Part shown: positions 9,043 to 19,200 of the stretch, in pieces
Numbering within the stretch: position 1 is the stretch's first letter
Layout: every line of letters begins with the position of its first letter
Source of the DNA: CBDCVA01 sp965222935 [NCBI: Candidatus Latescibacterota bacterium]
GTDB taxonomy: Bacteria > Latescibacterota > CBDCVA01
NCBI GenBank assembly: GCA_965222935.1
Contig: CBDCVA010000002.1
Coordinates: 1,798,001-1,862,000, forward strand
DNA: 64,000 nucleotides
Reading direction: 5' to 3'
The notes under the pieces: generated by a model
Told to the model about the DNA's origin: nothing
Database searches by the model: none
Seen by the model: the letters and a program-made list of their open reading frames with translations, nothing else
Made by a program: the position numbers and the translations under genes

Positions 9043-10572
9043 ATGAGCACCCGACCGAACATCCTTCTGATCCTCACCGACCAGCACGCTCCGAAGGTGG
9101 CCGGGTTCGCCGGCGATCCGGATGTGCGCACGCAGAACCTTGACGCCCTGGCCCGGCAATCGGTCCGGTTCCAGCAGGCGATCTGTCCGTCACCGTGCTG
9201 CACGCCATCGCGCATGTGCATCCTGACCGGCAAGGATGTCGAGCATTGTGCCGCGTGGGCCAACCACTGGACCATCTTTCCGGAGCACCTGACCTGGCCG
9301 CAGCATTTCGCCGATCATGGCTACACCACCTGCCTCGTCGGCAAGATGCACTTCGGGGGGCGAGACCAGATACAAGGCTTCACGCATCGGCCTTACGGCG
9401 ACCTGCGGCACGGCCTGGGTCACCAGCCCGAGCCCCTGTCCATGTTTCCGGGATACCACCACGTGGAAAGCGCCGGGGTCACGGAAATACCTGAAAGTCT
9501 CTTACAGGATGTCGTGGTCACGAGAGAGACGCTGGCGTTCCTTCGCGAGCACCGGGATCAAAACCCGGACGAGCCGTGGTTCGTGTGCGCCGGGTATTCG
9601 CGGCCCCATTCGCCTCTGACGGCGCCGGGCCGGTACATTCGATGTTACCGTGACCGGTTGCCGCAGGTCGAAGAACCTCAGCCGGACCGGCTCGAACCCT
9701 ACGCCCGTCGTCTTTATGACCAGATCGCCGGTGCGTTGAACGCGCAGCAGAGGCAACGCGGTCTGGAAGCCTACTACGCGTGCGTGGACTTCGTGGATGA
9801 CTGCATCGGGGAGCTCCTGGAGGGTCTGGAAAAGAGCGGCCTGCTTGACAACACGATCGTGATCTACACCAGTGATCACGGCGAAATGGCGGGTGTGCAC
9901 GGGTTGTGGCAGAAGGGGGTTTATTACGAGCCGTCGGTCGGCGTTCCCTTGCTCATGCGCGGACCGGGGATCGCGCCGGGTCACCGCGACGTGAACCGGG
10001 TGATCTCGTTGATCGACCTGTATCCGACCACCTGTGCGCTGTGCGGCCTGCCGGTTCCGGAGGGCCTGGATGGTGTGGATTTCAGCGGTGTTCTGCGTGA
10101 CCCCGCCTCAGCGGACGCGCCACGGGCCTATGCCATCTCGCAGATGTTCGCCCAGGGAACGCTCGTCCAGTCCATGCTGGTCCCGACGGATGCACCCTAT
10201 CGCGCGTGGCGGGCCATCCGGACCGAGCATTGGAAATACATTGAGGTGCAGGGCGGCGAGCCCCTGCTGTTCGATTTGCAAAACGATCCGGGCGAATCAA
10301 GAAACCTGGCGGGCCATCCGGGCCACGCCACGCGGTGCCGGGAGCTGCGCGCGCTCCTGTTCGAGGGCTTCAGTTGGGAGCGAGCCATGCGTCAATTGGA
10401 AGCCGATCGACAACGCATTGCGGAATACCGTTCGGGGCTCAAACCGACCGTGCCCAATCAATACAAGCTTGCGGATGGGCGGACTTTTGACGCCGAGGCT
10501 GCGCTGTATGGAGCCCGCTGGCTGATCGAACCCGACGCGACCGGCGGCATCATCCCACAGCAGTTCGGCTGA
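9043..10572 (+). CDS. Sulfatase (arylsulfatase family, Cys-type)
   Basis: A 509-residue member of the alkaline phosphatase superfamily. The first metal ligand is in NILLILTDQH (~residues 6-15). The signature C53-T-P-S-R57 directly follows CPSPC and is in the C-x-P-x-R form that needs conversion of the cysteine to formylglycine. A second metal motif TSDHGEMAG lies at ~residue 285. No export signal is seen, so it is probably cytosolic, unlike most sulfatases of marine glycan degraders. The start at 9043 was chosen because homology begins there; the frame is open to 8968. A formylglycine-generating enzyme is needed in trans; only a broken fragment of such a gene is present in this window (28556-28732). 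The gene follows the aldolase at 8064. Confidence 0.9.
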   Translation: MSTRPNILLILTDQHAPKVAGFAGDPDVRTQNLDALARQSVRFQQAICPSPCCTPSRMCILTGKDVEHCAAWANHWTIFPEHLTWPQHFADHGYTTCLVGKMHFGGRDQIQGFTHRPYGDLRHGLGHQPEPLSMFPGYHHVESAGVTEIPESLLQDVVVTRETLAFLREHRDQNPDEPWFVCAGYSRPHSPLTAPGRYIRCYRDRLPQVEEPQPDRLEPYARRLYDQIAGALNAQQRQRGLEAYYACVDFVDDCIGELLEGLEKSGLLDNTIVIYTSDHGEMAGVHGLWQKGVYYEPSVGVPLLMRGPGIAPGHRDVNRVISLIDLYPTTCALCGLPVPEGLDGVDFSGVLRDPASADAPRAYAISQMFAQGTLVQSMLVPTDAPYRAWRAIRTEHWKYIEVQGGEPLLFDLQNDPGESRNLAGHPGHATRCRELRALLFEGFSWERAMRQLEADRQRIAEYRSGLKPTVPNQYKLADGRTFDAEAALYGARWLIEPDATGGIIPQQFG

Positions 10573-10853
10573 TAGCCATTCTCAGGGAAGCCGGACCGGC
10601 GTCAGCGCGGCGTGGCGAAGCCATAGATTGCGCATGCAGTGACGACGGCAATACCCCGTGATGAGGTTGCCAGGGGGCGCTGCGAGGTAGGCGGCACCTT
10701 CGCCTGGGGCGCTTGACAGGCCCAAGGCGCGCGCCTTCTTAACGGGCTAGTTCGAACGAAGACGATTCTCAAGCGGCGACATGGCGGGGGCCGGAAGGAG
10801 CGTGGGTGACCTCGCTGCCGCTAGGCGCCCCTCGAAAGGAATTCCCTTTGGCT

Positions 10854-11627
10854 ATGACCTATGAACTGAAGCCCGTACACGTCGCGACCCTGCCCGTGCC
10901 TGGCTGGGAGTGCTTCTTTGGCGTCAACGATGTGGATTTCCACGACCTTTTCTTCTACGTGTGGATCGTCAGGGGAGATGGGCTTGTAGGCATCATTGAC
11001 ACGGGGCTCCCGGTGGACCGCGCGGACCGCGAAGCGCTTCAGGATGCGTGTCAGAGCGTGGACAAGCGGTGCGTCTTCTCCGGGATCCGGTCGATGCACG
11101 ACGTCTACCAGGCGGAGGGCGTGAGCCCTGAAGATGTTGACTTTCTTCTGATCACTCAGACCCTCACCTATTACACGGGAGACTTGCTGCGCACGTTTTT
11201 TCCCAATGCGAAGGTCTACATGTCCCGTGCGGGCTTCATGGAGCTTCTCCTGGACACGCCGGGTCATCCACCTAGGTCGTTTTACTTCACCGCGGCCACC
11301 TGGGCTTTTCTGCGGGAGTTGTTGATCGAAGAGCGCCTCTTTCTGGTGTCTGAGCCCACGGAGATCGCCCCCGGGATCACCTTCGAGACGACGGGAGGCC
11401 ATCACCCCGGCTCTGGGGGCATCCAGATCGCCACACCCCTGGGCAAGGTGGGCATCCTCGAGACCGCCTTCCTCCAGAGGAACGTGGATGACGCCCTTCC
11501 CATCGGCATCGCCGAGGATGCGGCGGTGTGCCGGAGAGCCATCAAGCGCTACAAGCGTGAGTGCGATCTCGTGATCGCCGATCACGAGCCGGCGGTCGCC
11601 GAACGGTATCGGGACGGCGTCCGGTAA
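10854..11627 (+). CDS. Metallo-beta-lactamase-fold protein lacking the metal-binding motif
   Basis: A 257-residue protein with the MBL-fold pattern: an early strand with GLVGIIDTGLPVD, a helix, then LLITQTLTYYTGDL where active members have T-H-x-H-x-D-H. Here every ligand position is replaced (Q, L, Y, Y). Only the later GGHHPGSGG, the counterpart of GGHTPGH, keeps a histidine pair. It may therefore be a pseudoenzyme or use an altered site; by family it would otherwise be a hydrolase of the lactonase/glyoxalase II kind. The frame is open from 10806, but similarity starts at 10854 (MTYELKPV); AAAGGA lies upstream, and a TTG at 10848 is a possible start. The Gfo/Idh gene follows after 31 bases. 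Confidence 0.6.
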   Translation: MTYELKPVHVATLPVPGWECFFGVNDVDFHDLFFYVWIVRGDGLVGIIDTGLPVDRADREALQDACQSVDKRCVFSGIRSMHDVYQAEGVSPEDVDFLLITQTLTYYTGDLLRTFFPNAKVYMSRAGFMELLLDTPGHPPRSFYFTAATWAFLRELLIEERLFLVSEPTEIAPGITFETTGGHHPGSGGIQIATPLGKVGILETAFLQRNVDDALPIGIAEDAAVCRRAIKRYKRECDLVIADHEPAVAERYRDGVR

Positions 11628-11658
11628 CGGGACGGGCCACACCGTCTCAACGAGTTCT

Positions 11659-12655
11659 ATGAAGCGGTACCGGGTCGGCATCATCGGCTGCGGCTGGATC
11701 TCGCACTTCTATGCGAAGGTCCTGCCCGGGCTCGCTCAGAGGGCCCACGTCGCGTGGGTTGCGGACCCGGTTCGGGAGCGGGCGGAGGTGCTGGGGAAGA
11801 AGCTGGGGGGCTCGCGCGCTGACCGACTACGGGCCGGGGCTGGCCGAGGTGGACGCGGCTTTCATCCTGGTGCCGCACCATTTGCACCTGCCGATCACCC
11901 TCGACTGCCTGCAAGCGGGCTGTCACGTTCTCCTGGAAAAGCCGATCGCCATCAGCCTGGAGCAGGCCGCCGACCGGAAGGGCCGAACGCTGATGGTGGC
12001 CTATCCACACCGGTATCGGGGGAGCATGCAGCTTTTCAAGCGGACCCTCCTGAGTGAACGATACGGCCGCCTGTTCATGCTCGATGGTCTGATGGACGAA
12101 TCGCTTGGGGACTACGCCCTCGGCTGGATTGCCAAGAAGGAAACGCTGGGCGGAGGCGTTTTCTTCTCTGCCTCGCCGCACATGCTGGACGTGATGCTGT
12201 GGATCGCCGGGGATGTCCGCGCCGCCTGGATGGTCGGGACGCGCGGCGGGATAGGGATCGAGGGTGAGGACACCGCTGCCTCGGTCATCAAGTTCACCAA
12301 CGGCGTGATCGGTGTGACCCGCCACACCTGGGCTTCGCCGCGCTCGCGCATCTGGTACACCATGAATGCCGTCTGCGAGAAGGCACACGTCACCCTGACG
12401 ACCGCCCCGCTGGGCGACCTGGTGACGGAAGGGGCAGCGTGCCGGTGGCAAACGCGCATCGTGGCGCTAGGTGAAAAAGAGGACGTGCTGCTGGAGAGCG
12501 GCGAGGGCCTGGACGTGGGGCCGGAGGTCGAGCACTTCATGGATTGCCTGGATACGGGCAGCACACCTGAGACGGATGGAAAAGCGGCGCGGAAGATCAT
12601 CGAACTGGTGACGGGCGCCTATCAGGAGGCGGAGGCGAGGGGGGCCAACCCGTAG
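11659..12655 (+). pseudogene. Gfo/Idh/MocA-type NAD(P)-dependent dehydrogenase, frameshifted
   Basis: The N-terminus (MKRYRVGIIGCGWISHFYA, with the GxGxxx dinucleotide-binding turn) is in one frame up to a six-G run at 11805-11810. The rest of the protein continues in the next frame (ALTDYGPGLAEVDAAFI, VLLEKPIAISLEQA with the conserved EKP lysine, then the substrate-binding domain) to the TAG at 12653-12655. Removing one G from the run joins the two parts into a protein of about 331 residues. Either the gene is truly broken or the sequence has one G too many. After EKPIA about ten residues usual for the family are missing. The likely role is oxidation or reduction of a sugar or inositol-like compound; the substrate is unknown. 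It closes the plus-strand run that starts at 6765. Confidence 0.75.
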
Positions 12656-12719
12656 GATGGACCGCTGGCGAGAGCACCTGCTGCGCGTGTCGTCTGAGAC
12701 GTTCAGCCGGTTCCGGCCC

Positions 12720-13646
12720 TCATTCCCGCGCGCCGTCCAGTAGCTTTTTCCCTCGCAGAAAAGCCGCCAGTTCTGCCATCTCCCGGTCGTTCATGGAAAC
12801 ATACGGCTTTCTTCGCCAGCGCCCGGCAATCCCGTACAGTTCGAGCATGCCATGCATGGCCCCGTTCCAGCTAGCGCGCAGGCCCATGCAATAGTTGAAG
12901 AGCGGCACATCGTACTCATGAAGGATGGATCGCGCCGTCTCGAGGTCGAGCGCCTCTACCGCACGCCAGTAGCGCCGCGCCAGTTCGGGCCTGAAGGTGA
13001 CGAACACGGACATATAGCCGTCGCAGCCGAACGGCATCGCGTTCATGTGGCTGTGTTTGCGGCCGCCCGCGAAGATGGCGCAGCGCTCGTGGAACATCAT
13101 GCACATCCGCTGTACGAAGGCACCGCCCAGGTCGTCCTTGATGGCCAGGACATGATCCGATCTTTCGAGCGTGAGTTCCAGCGTTTCCAGGCCATAGGCT
13201 GGGTCCATGCCGGCGAATACATTGGTGACGACCATGACGGGCATCACCCGGGCCACGGCCGCGTAGTGTTCGGCCAGGCTCTCGGGCGTGCAGCTTCCGG
13301 GCCCGTTCGGCGGCTTGCACATGTAGATGTCTGCGCCCAGGCCCCTGGTATAGTGGGCGAACTCGATGGCGCGGTCGGTCGCGTATTCGCAGTCGGCCGC
13401 CACCACCATGGCGCGCCCTCCCGCATGTTCGCACGTCACCCGCGTCACCCGGGCGATCTCCTCGTCCGCCAGGCAGGTGTAGTGCGAATTGCCGGCCGTG
13501 AGGATGACTGAGCGGCTGCCCCCCTCGATACCCGCATCGATGAAGCGCCGCATGCCGTCGTAGTCGATGCTCCCGTCCTCGTTGAACGGTACCCGGACGG
13601 AAAACAGCGGCCCTGTCAGGTGGTGGCGGACAGTATCGAGGTCCAT
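12720..13646 (-). CDS. Dihydrodipicolinate synthase/NAL-family aldolase, second type
   Basis: A 308-residue TIM-barrel aldolase that matches domain 2, not domain 1, of the fusion encoded at 4512-6392: P..DG.ID.DG near the start, VILTAG.S, LAEHYAA.AR.MPVM. The Schiff-base lysine is K170 (VLAIKDDLGG). GGGAGGTGATGAATC precedes the ATG, a good ribosome-binding site. It stands convergent to the frameshifted dehydrogenase, 64 bases from it. Substrate unknown; the segment MVVTNVF replaces the tyrosine-bearing motif of DapA/NanA. Confidence 0.85.
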   Translation of the reverse strand: MDLDTVRHHLTGPLFSVRVPFNEDGSIDYDGMRRFIDAGIEGGSRSVILTAGNSHYTCLADEEIARVTRVTCEHAGGRAMVVAADCEYATDRAIEFAHYTRGLGADIYMCKPPNGPGSCTPESLAEHYAAVARVMPVMVVTNVFAGMDPAYGLETLELTLERSDHVLAIKDDLGGAFVQRMCMMFHERCAIFAGGRKHSHMNAMPFGCDGYMSVFVTFRPELARRYWRAVEALDLETARSILHEYDVPLFNYCMGLRASWNGAMHGMLELYGIAGRWRRKPYVSMNDREMAELAAFLRGKKLLDGARE

Positions 13647-13770
13647 GATTCATCACCTCCCCTCGAATGAGCGAAAGGTTCCCCGCGCGCGCAATCAACG
13701 CCACCGGTCAGGCGCTGAAGGGAGTCATCAGCCGCCCGCGGCGTCTTCGACATCGGATTCGGTGACGCCC

Positions 13771-14625
13771 TCACGTCACCTCCGCTTCCCGGATTTCCTT
13801 CAACGATTGCTTATTGGCATCTTTCCATGAGGTGAGCCCATTGTCGGCTCTCCCTAATAGGACACCGGACGCGGTGGAAGGTGAGGTGAAGATGTAGTCT
13901 TGGACGAGTCGGTACGTGGTGCCAGCGTCCTCAAGAATACCCTGGTTCAGCAGCGTCTTCCTCAGATCGGAGAGAAAGTTGTGGATCGAAGCCACCTCAT
14001 TCTTGACCGCTTGCGAACCGGACCGTACGACGAAACCTCCCGCCTCTTCAAAACCACGTGCCTGAATCTCTTTAGCGTTCAAGAACAGGTCTTGGCTCTC
14101 CACAGCTAGCCTCCGAGGTTTCTCAAAGAAACTCATTCCTACGACCGGCAGGCATAGCAGGATGTCGGCCAGATACAACTCCGCATCTGCCCTATCTGCT
14201 TCGGATAGTGATGGCATCTGCGGGATGTTCGCGTTGTCCAACTCGCAGCGCTTTGCCTCGGCCGCGAGTTGCACCAGCCGCGCTTCGAGGTGCTGGACGT
14301 GTGCCTTGTTCAGGCCCTGGTCTTTGCTTGTAAAGGCAACACCATGGGTCCAGAAGTCCTTGTGCTTTATGTGGTCGTCAAACCGTGGCCGCAACGCCTC
14401 CCCTTCACCCACGTATGAGCGAGGCAGGTGCCCTGACTCGCTGGGGCCCCAAAGGATGTACACGCCAGTACGGGTGAGCTCCTCCCGGCCGCATACCTCA
14501 GAGTAAATCGAACGGGGAAAGAAAAACCCTTGTCCCGTCCAGTTCGACTTCTCGATGACGCGTAGGCCCTCCGGTTCCCCAGTGGGAATGAAGATTCGCA
14601 CCGAGAATCCTAACGCTTCACTCAT
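13771..14625 (-). CDS. GIY-YIG nuclease family protein with C-terminal DUF4357 domain
   Basis: A 284-residue protein. Residues ~52-85 give the GIY-YIG-like pattern (TGVYILWGP ... SYVGEGEALRPRFDDH), with 'VYI' and 'YVG' strands and a following Arg, although the hallmark tyrosines are partly changed. The C-terminal ~100 residues (ARGFEEAGGFVVRSGSQA ... DYIFTSPSTASGVLLGR, LTSWKD) match my memory of DUF4357, a domain often attached to GIY-YIG or restriction-related proteins. It probably acts on DNA. GGGAGG lies upstream of the ATG. Immediate neighbours (a deoxyribosyltransferase-like gene and an HsdS tail) suggest a residue of a type I restriction-modification locus. Confidence 0.7.
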   Translation of the reverse strand: MSEALGFSVRIFIPTGEPEGLRVIEKSNWTGQGFFFPRSIYSEVCGREELTRTGVYILWGPSESGHLPRSYVGEGEALRPRFDDHIKHKDFWTHGVAFTSKDQGLNKAHVQHLEARLVQLAAEAKRCELDNANIPQMPSLSEADRADAELYLADILLCLPVVGMSFFEKPRRLAVESQDLFLNAKEIQARGFEEAGGFVVRSGSQAVKNEVASIHNFLSDLRKTLLNQGILEDAGTTYRLVQDYIFTSPSTASGVLLGRADNGLTSWKDANKQSLKEIREAEVT

Positions 14626-14767
14626 CCTAGTGCTCCCTCCCTATGGGTTTGCTGGAAACGGGTTGCATCGGGCACTATGCCTGTGGGTGTAACAGATAGT
14701 CCCGGACCGTGGGCAACCGCTCAGCCACCGCCAGCCAGCCGGGCCAGCGCGGCATCCTCGACGATGA

Positions 14768-15716
14768 CTAGACATCGGGACCTTCCCCAATCACTGCCAC
14801 GATCCGACTCCTGAGACTCTCGCGCAGATCGCCAGGATTTTCCCAAAAGATGTGGTTGTACTGTCGTGTGTCAAAGGCCAATTCCTTCTCTACACCCTTC
14901 TTGCAAGTGTAGACCACGGGAAGGTCTAGTCCAGATGCGAATCCCGCCTCGTAGTACACGCCTCCTCTGGCGCCGTCGGCGCCCTGAGTGAAGTCGGCCA
15001 CTAAAAACCTGGACCTCCGGATTTCGGCAATGATCTCATCGTCGATCCTGTTGATATGCTCCTTCTGATCGATCCTTCTGGCCACATAGCCAGCCTCTTC
15101 GATACCTGGCCTGATGCCCTTCTCATAACATTCTGTCATGCTGTCATCGAACCACATAGCAACAAATGCCTGGGACGAATCGATGTTAGTTTTCCGATCT
15201 GCTATACGGCTGTGGCCAGCCACAGTAACTACGGCATCATAACCTTTTGATTTCCGCCGTCTTTCTATCCAACCTATTTCCTCCAGATACTTGAGGAAAT
15301 AGGCAACCTCTTTCCAAGTGGTCGACTCAGACCATGCATAGGCATCATAACGGTCAATTGAGACGTCAACGCACTCCCCCCACTGTATTGGACTGCTTCT
15401 CGATAAACCGAAGCAGTCTCTCGGCGCGCTCGTGAACTGAGAGTGGCTGCTTCCTTTGGATGTACTCGACAATATCTGCTGTAACCTCCGGTGCCTCGCC
15501 CTCCTTCGACTGCTGGTCGATTAGCCAAGTAGTCAACCGAGCTTTATCTGCGTTGTCCAGTCGATTGATCAGATGTGACGCCTCTTCGTAAACCCTGTAT
15601 GCGCCGCCTGCCCGAGCAGAATTTCTCACGAACATCTGCCACGGATCATGAGATCCATCTACGGTCGCTTTGGTCCCCCAGATTAGACATTTTGAGTTTT
15701 CTGAGTTTATAGACAC
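14768..15716 (-). pseudogene. Nucleoside 2-deoxyribosyltransferase-like/TIR-like protein, frameshifted
   Basis: Two overlapping minus-strand frames form one gene. The first part (GTG at 15716, down to ~15380) has a C..WGT start, RAGGAYRVYEEA, LT.WLIDQQ and SVHERAERLLRFI. The second part (~15375-14768) continues AYAWSESTTWKEVAYFLKYL and has the core AFVAMWFDDSM, RRIDQKEHINRIDDEII, SRFLVADFTQG and GGVYYEAGFASGL typical of the nucleoside 2-deoxyribosyltransferase-like fold. They meet at a six-C run at 15376-15381 (six G on the coding strand). Taking out one base gives SNTVGECVDVSIDRYD and a continuous protein of about 315 residues. Families with this core recur in defence and mobile islands; the substrate may be a nucleotide, by fold only. 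Confidence 0.7.
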
Positions 15717-15782
15717 AATACATACCTCTCTTTAGGTTGGATTCAGCCCTGGAAAGTCTGTGAGTTCCCGCTAAAGAACCGC

Positions 15783-15890
15783 TCAACCTCCCCCCATCCC
15801 CAACTCCCCCGACACCAGCTTCGGCAGCAGCGCATCGCGTAGGACAGCGAGGGTGCAGGACTCGCGAACGGCCTCACTGGCTCGCGCGGG
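15783..15890 (-). pseudogene. Relic of a type I restriction specificity subunit (HsdS C-terminus)
   Basis: The minus-strand frame ending at 15783 reads RESCTLAVLRDALLPKLVSG then ELGMGGG and a stop. ESxTLAxLRDxLLPKLxSGEL is the standard end of HsdS proteins. The sequence upstream turns into the repeat at 15935-16075 and no target-recognition domain is left, so only about 35 codons survive. Together with the GIY-YIG/DUF4357 gene it points to a lost type I restriction-modification locus. Confidence 0.6.
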
Positions 15891-15934
15891 CGGAGTGAGC
15901 CTTGCCTCCCTCCTTGCCGGTTGATGAGGCTTCC

Positions 15935-16075
15935 TCTTTTGCCCCTTCCCTGCTCGCGGGGAGGGGGTCAGGGGGTGGGGTTTCCCCGCCAGTGTCAACT
16001 TTTCGACACTGACATCGGGCCTCGCGTTCACTATCTTCTCGGGGCGCTCGGAAGGGTCGGTCTCCCGCCCTTCCG
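15935..16075. repeat. ~135 bp repeat, left copy (inverted relative to 19581-19715)
   Basis: Reading rightwards, the stretch starts with a G/C palindrome (CCTGCTCGCGGGGAGGGGG), then CGACACTGACATCGGGCCTC, then GCGCTCGGAAGGGTCGGTCT. The reverse complement of 19581-19715 carries the same blocks in the same order and spacing, about three quarters identical by eye. The two copies bracket the gene at 16202-19540. Confidence 0.7.
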
Positions 16076-16201
16076 GGAGGTCTGCAAGGTTGATGCCGAG
16101 GGCGGAGAGTGGCTTCGTCCGGCGATCACCCGCTTGGGAGCCCCCACAGTTTCGTGGGGGATGATGATGCCGTGAACAGGGTTCGGCATGACCACGAAAG
16201 A

Positions 16202-19200
16202 TTACTCCGCAGCCTTCCTTTGCGCATCGAGGGTGCGCGCCAGGTTCGCTCGGGCCACGGGTTCGTCCGGGTCGATCTCCAGGGCCCGGCGCCACTCGCC
16301 GATGGCGCGGGTAAAATCCCCTTGCTGGGCGTAGAGGGCGCCGAGGTTGGCGTGGGCCCTCGCATAGCCGCTGTCCAGCGCGATGGCGCGGTGGAACGCG
16401 GCCTCCGCTTCTTGCGCGTCGCCGGTCTTCAGGTAGAGCAGCGCCAGGTTGTTGTGGGCCTCCGCCCAGTCCGGCGTGAGGTCCAGGACGCGCCGGAACG
16501 CCTCTTCGGCCGAGGCGAAGTCGCCGCGCCGCGCGTGGATCAAGCCCAGGTTGGCGTGCGCGGAGGCCAGGGTGGAATCGATGCGGATGGCGGCGAGCGA
16601 CTGCGCGATGGCGCCCTCTTCGTCGCCCATCCGTCTGAGGAGCACGCCCAGATCGGACCGCGCCCCGGCGTCATCGGGATCGAGGGCCACCGCCCGTTCG
16701 AGCGCCTCGCGCGCTCGCGGCAGGTCGCCCATTGTCTGCGCCGAGGCGGCCAGTTTCAGGAGCGCATCGATGAACTCGGGGTCGAGGACCAGGGCCTTTT
16801 CATATATGGGCAGGGCTTCCTCGGGTCGGCCGAGCTCGTCGAGAGCGCGAGCGAGGTTGTAGTGCACCTCCGGCGCCTCGGGCGCGAGGGTGACCGCTCG
16901 GCGGTAAGCCCCAAGCGCCGCCTGTGCCCTGCCTTCGGCCAGGTCCAGTTGAGCTTTCATGGTCAGGCCGGTCACGTCGGAAAGCAGGGAGGTGTCGCTG
17001 GCCAGAAGGGCCTGCCGTTCGTGTTCAGCCACCGTCAGGAGGTAGGCCAGGTTGCGGTCGGCCGGCGCGAGCGCTTCGGCGGCGCGGAAGGATTCGAGGG
17101 CCCCGGGGATGTCGTGGTCGAGCCAATCGGCTATCTGTCCGCGGAGGACGTGCCCCATCGCGTCGTACTGCCGGTCGAGGGCGGCGGCGGTGGCCGGATC
17201 GAGGGGCGAGTCGAGGAGGGTGGCGGGATGCGACCGGACCCGTTCGAGGCCTTCCAGCACATCGCGGTCGGGGAGGAGATGGGTCGCGCGGGAGAACTCG
17301 ATCAAGGGGTGGTCGTCGGTATCCAGCGGCACGCCGGCGATGTAGGCATGGAGGTCCGCCTCGTTGAGCAGCAGCGTGCCGAGGAGGGTCATGGGTTGGG
17401 CCAGGTTGACCTCCGCCAGATGCTCGCGGACCTCCGGCTGAGCGAGCCTTTGGGTCAGCTCGTCATAGTCCAGTTCCAGGGGTTCGCCGGTGGCCACGAT
17501 GACGGTGTGGCCGGGGTTGTTCCACCACAGCGTGCTGTGGGGGAAGACGGCGGTGAAGGTGGCGAGGACGGACCGGTACTCGCGTTCGGTCATCCAGTTG
17601 GTGGGCACCCAGGCGCACAAGGTGCCGTTCGGCTTGAGGCGGGCCCGGCAGAGTTCATAGAAATCCCTGGTGTAGAGATTGGGGCTGAGCTTGGGGTGGA
17701 CGGCGTTGAACGAGATGGCGTCGTAGGTCTCTCGCGTCGCCAGGATGTGGTTGCGCCCATCGCCGATGATCAGGTGGAAGCGGGGGTCATGGAGCGCGCC
17801 TCGGTTCTGTTCGAAGAAGAGCGGAGCGGTCTCCACTTCGTCCCGGACCAGTTCGACGCAATCGACGCGTTCGACATCGTAGCAGAGCGCGGCGCGCGCC
17901 GTGCTGCCGAAGCCGAACCCGACGACCAGCACCTCCTTGGGGTCGGGATGGAAGAGCATGGGAAGGTGGCCCAACGGGAGATGGGACTGGAGGTCCTCGT
18001 AGGCGGTATAGGCCGTGGTGGCACCGTTGATGTTGAGCTCCTTGACCCCGTCGTGGCGCCGCTCGATGACCGCCAGCGAGGCATCGATCCCCTCCTTGCT
18101 GTATAAAACCTCGAAGCGATCGGGAGTTTCGACGATCCGCGTTGTCGAGAAGATGAGCGGCGTGGTGCGCGCCAGGCTCACGTTGGCGATCAGGAACGCA
18201 GCCAGCGCGGCCAGCACGCCGACGCGTGCGCCGGACAGGTGCCACGCTCGTGAGCGCGTGAACAGAAGCATCCCCAGTCCGAAGGAGAGGCAAGTCACCA
18301 GGGCCAGGCTGACCCGCACCCCGAACACGGGGATCAGGATGAAGCCGCTCGCGACCGAGCCGACGATAGCGCCGATCGTGTTGGCGGCGTACAGGTTGCC
18401 GACGGTCCCTCCCACAGTGTTCAGCCGCCGCGTCACGATCCGGCCGACGATGGGAAAGGCCCCGCCCAGAAGCAGCGTCGGTACGAACATCGTCACGCCC
18501 GCTGCAGCGAACTTGGCGCCGACCGAGAGCCACCATGATTCCACCTCATAGGGACCCCCGGCGAAGGCGAAGAAGGCCATGATCCGGGGGATCGACGGCA
18601 GGACCAGGAAGGCCGCCACCGCCCCCGTCATCTGGGTGAGCGCGAAGAGGCGCACCGGATCGCGGCTTCGGTCCGCCAGGCGCGCGAAGATGAAGCTGCC
18701 GACGGCGATGCCCAGGAGGAAGGTCGTGAGCATGGTGGCGAAGGCATAGGTCGTTTGCCCGAGGATGTAGACGAGCAGGCGGGTCCAAAAAACCTCGTAG
18801 CATAGAGCGGCGAAGCCGGTGACCGCGAAACCCCATGTCACCAGACGGATGGTCAGGCCATCGAAAGCATCGCCTCCCTCACCTGCACGGGGGCGTTGCC
18901 CCTCGGCGGCCGGCTCCGGGGTGGGTGCGTTGACGGAGCGGTCGAGCAGCAGGGCGCCCAGAGCGACGAGCGCGTTGAGCGCGACGGCCAACCAGAGTGT
19001 GGAGCGTACCCCCATGGCGGCGACCAGCACGAACCCGGCCAGGAAACAGCCTAGAACGGCGCCGATCGTGTTCGAGGCGTACAGCGTGCCGACCCGCCAG
19101 CCCACTTCGCCCAGGCGCCGTACGACGAAGCGGCTCAAGACGGGCAGAGTCCCGCCCATGAGCGTCGCGGGAGGAAGCAGCACGGCGGCTGCGAGCAGGA

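Noticed and set aside
15783-16295. Open frame of 170 codons ending with the HsdS tail
   Set aside because: Upstream of the tail the frame is repeat DNA read through by chance; it does not encode a target-recognition domain.
16109-18106. Open frame of 665 codons on the plus strand
   Set aside because: Lies antisense to the membrane/SpeE-like/TPR gene, is rich in Gly/Arg/Val and has no family resemblance; a high-GC shadow frame.
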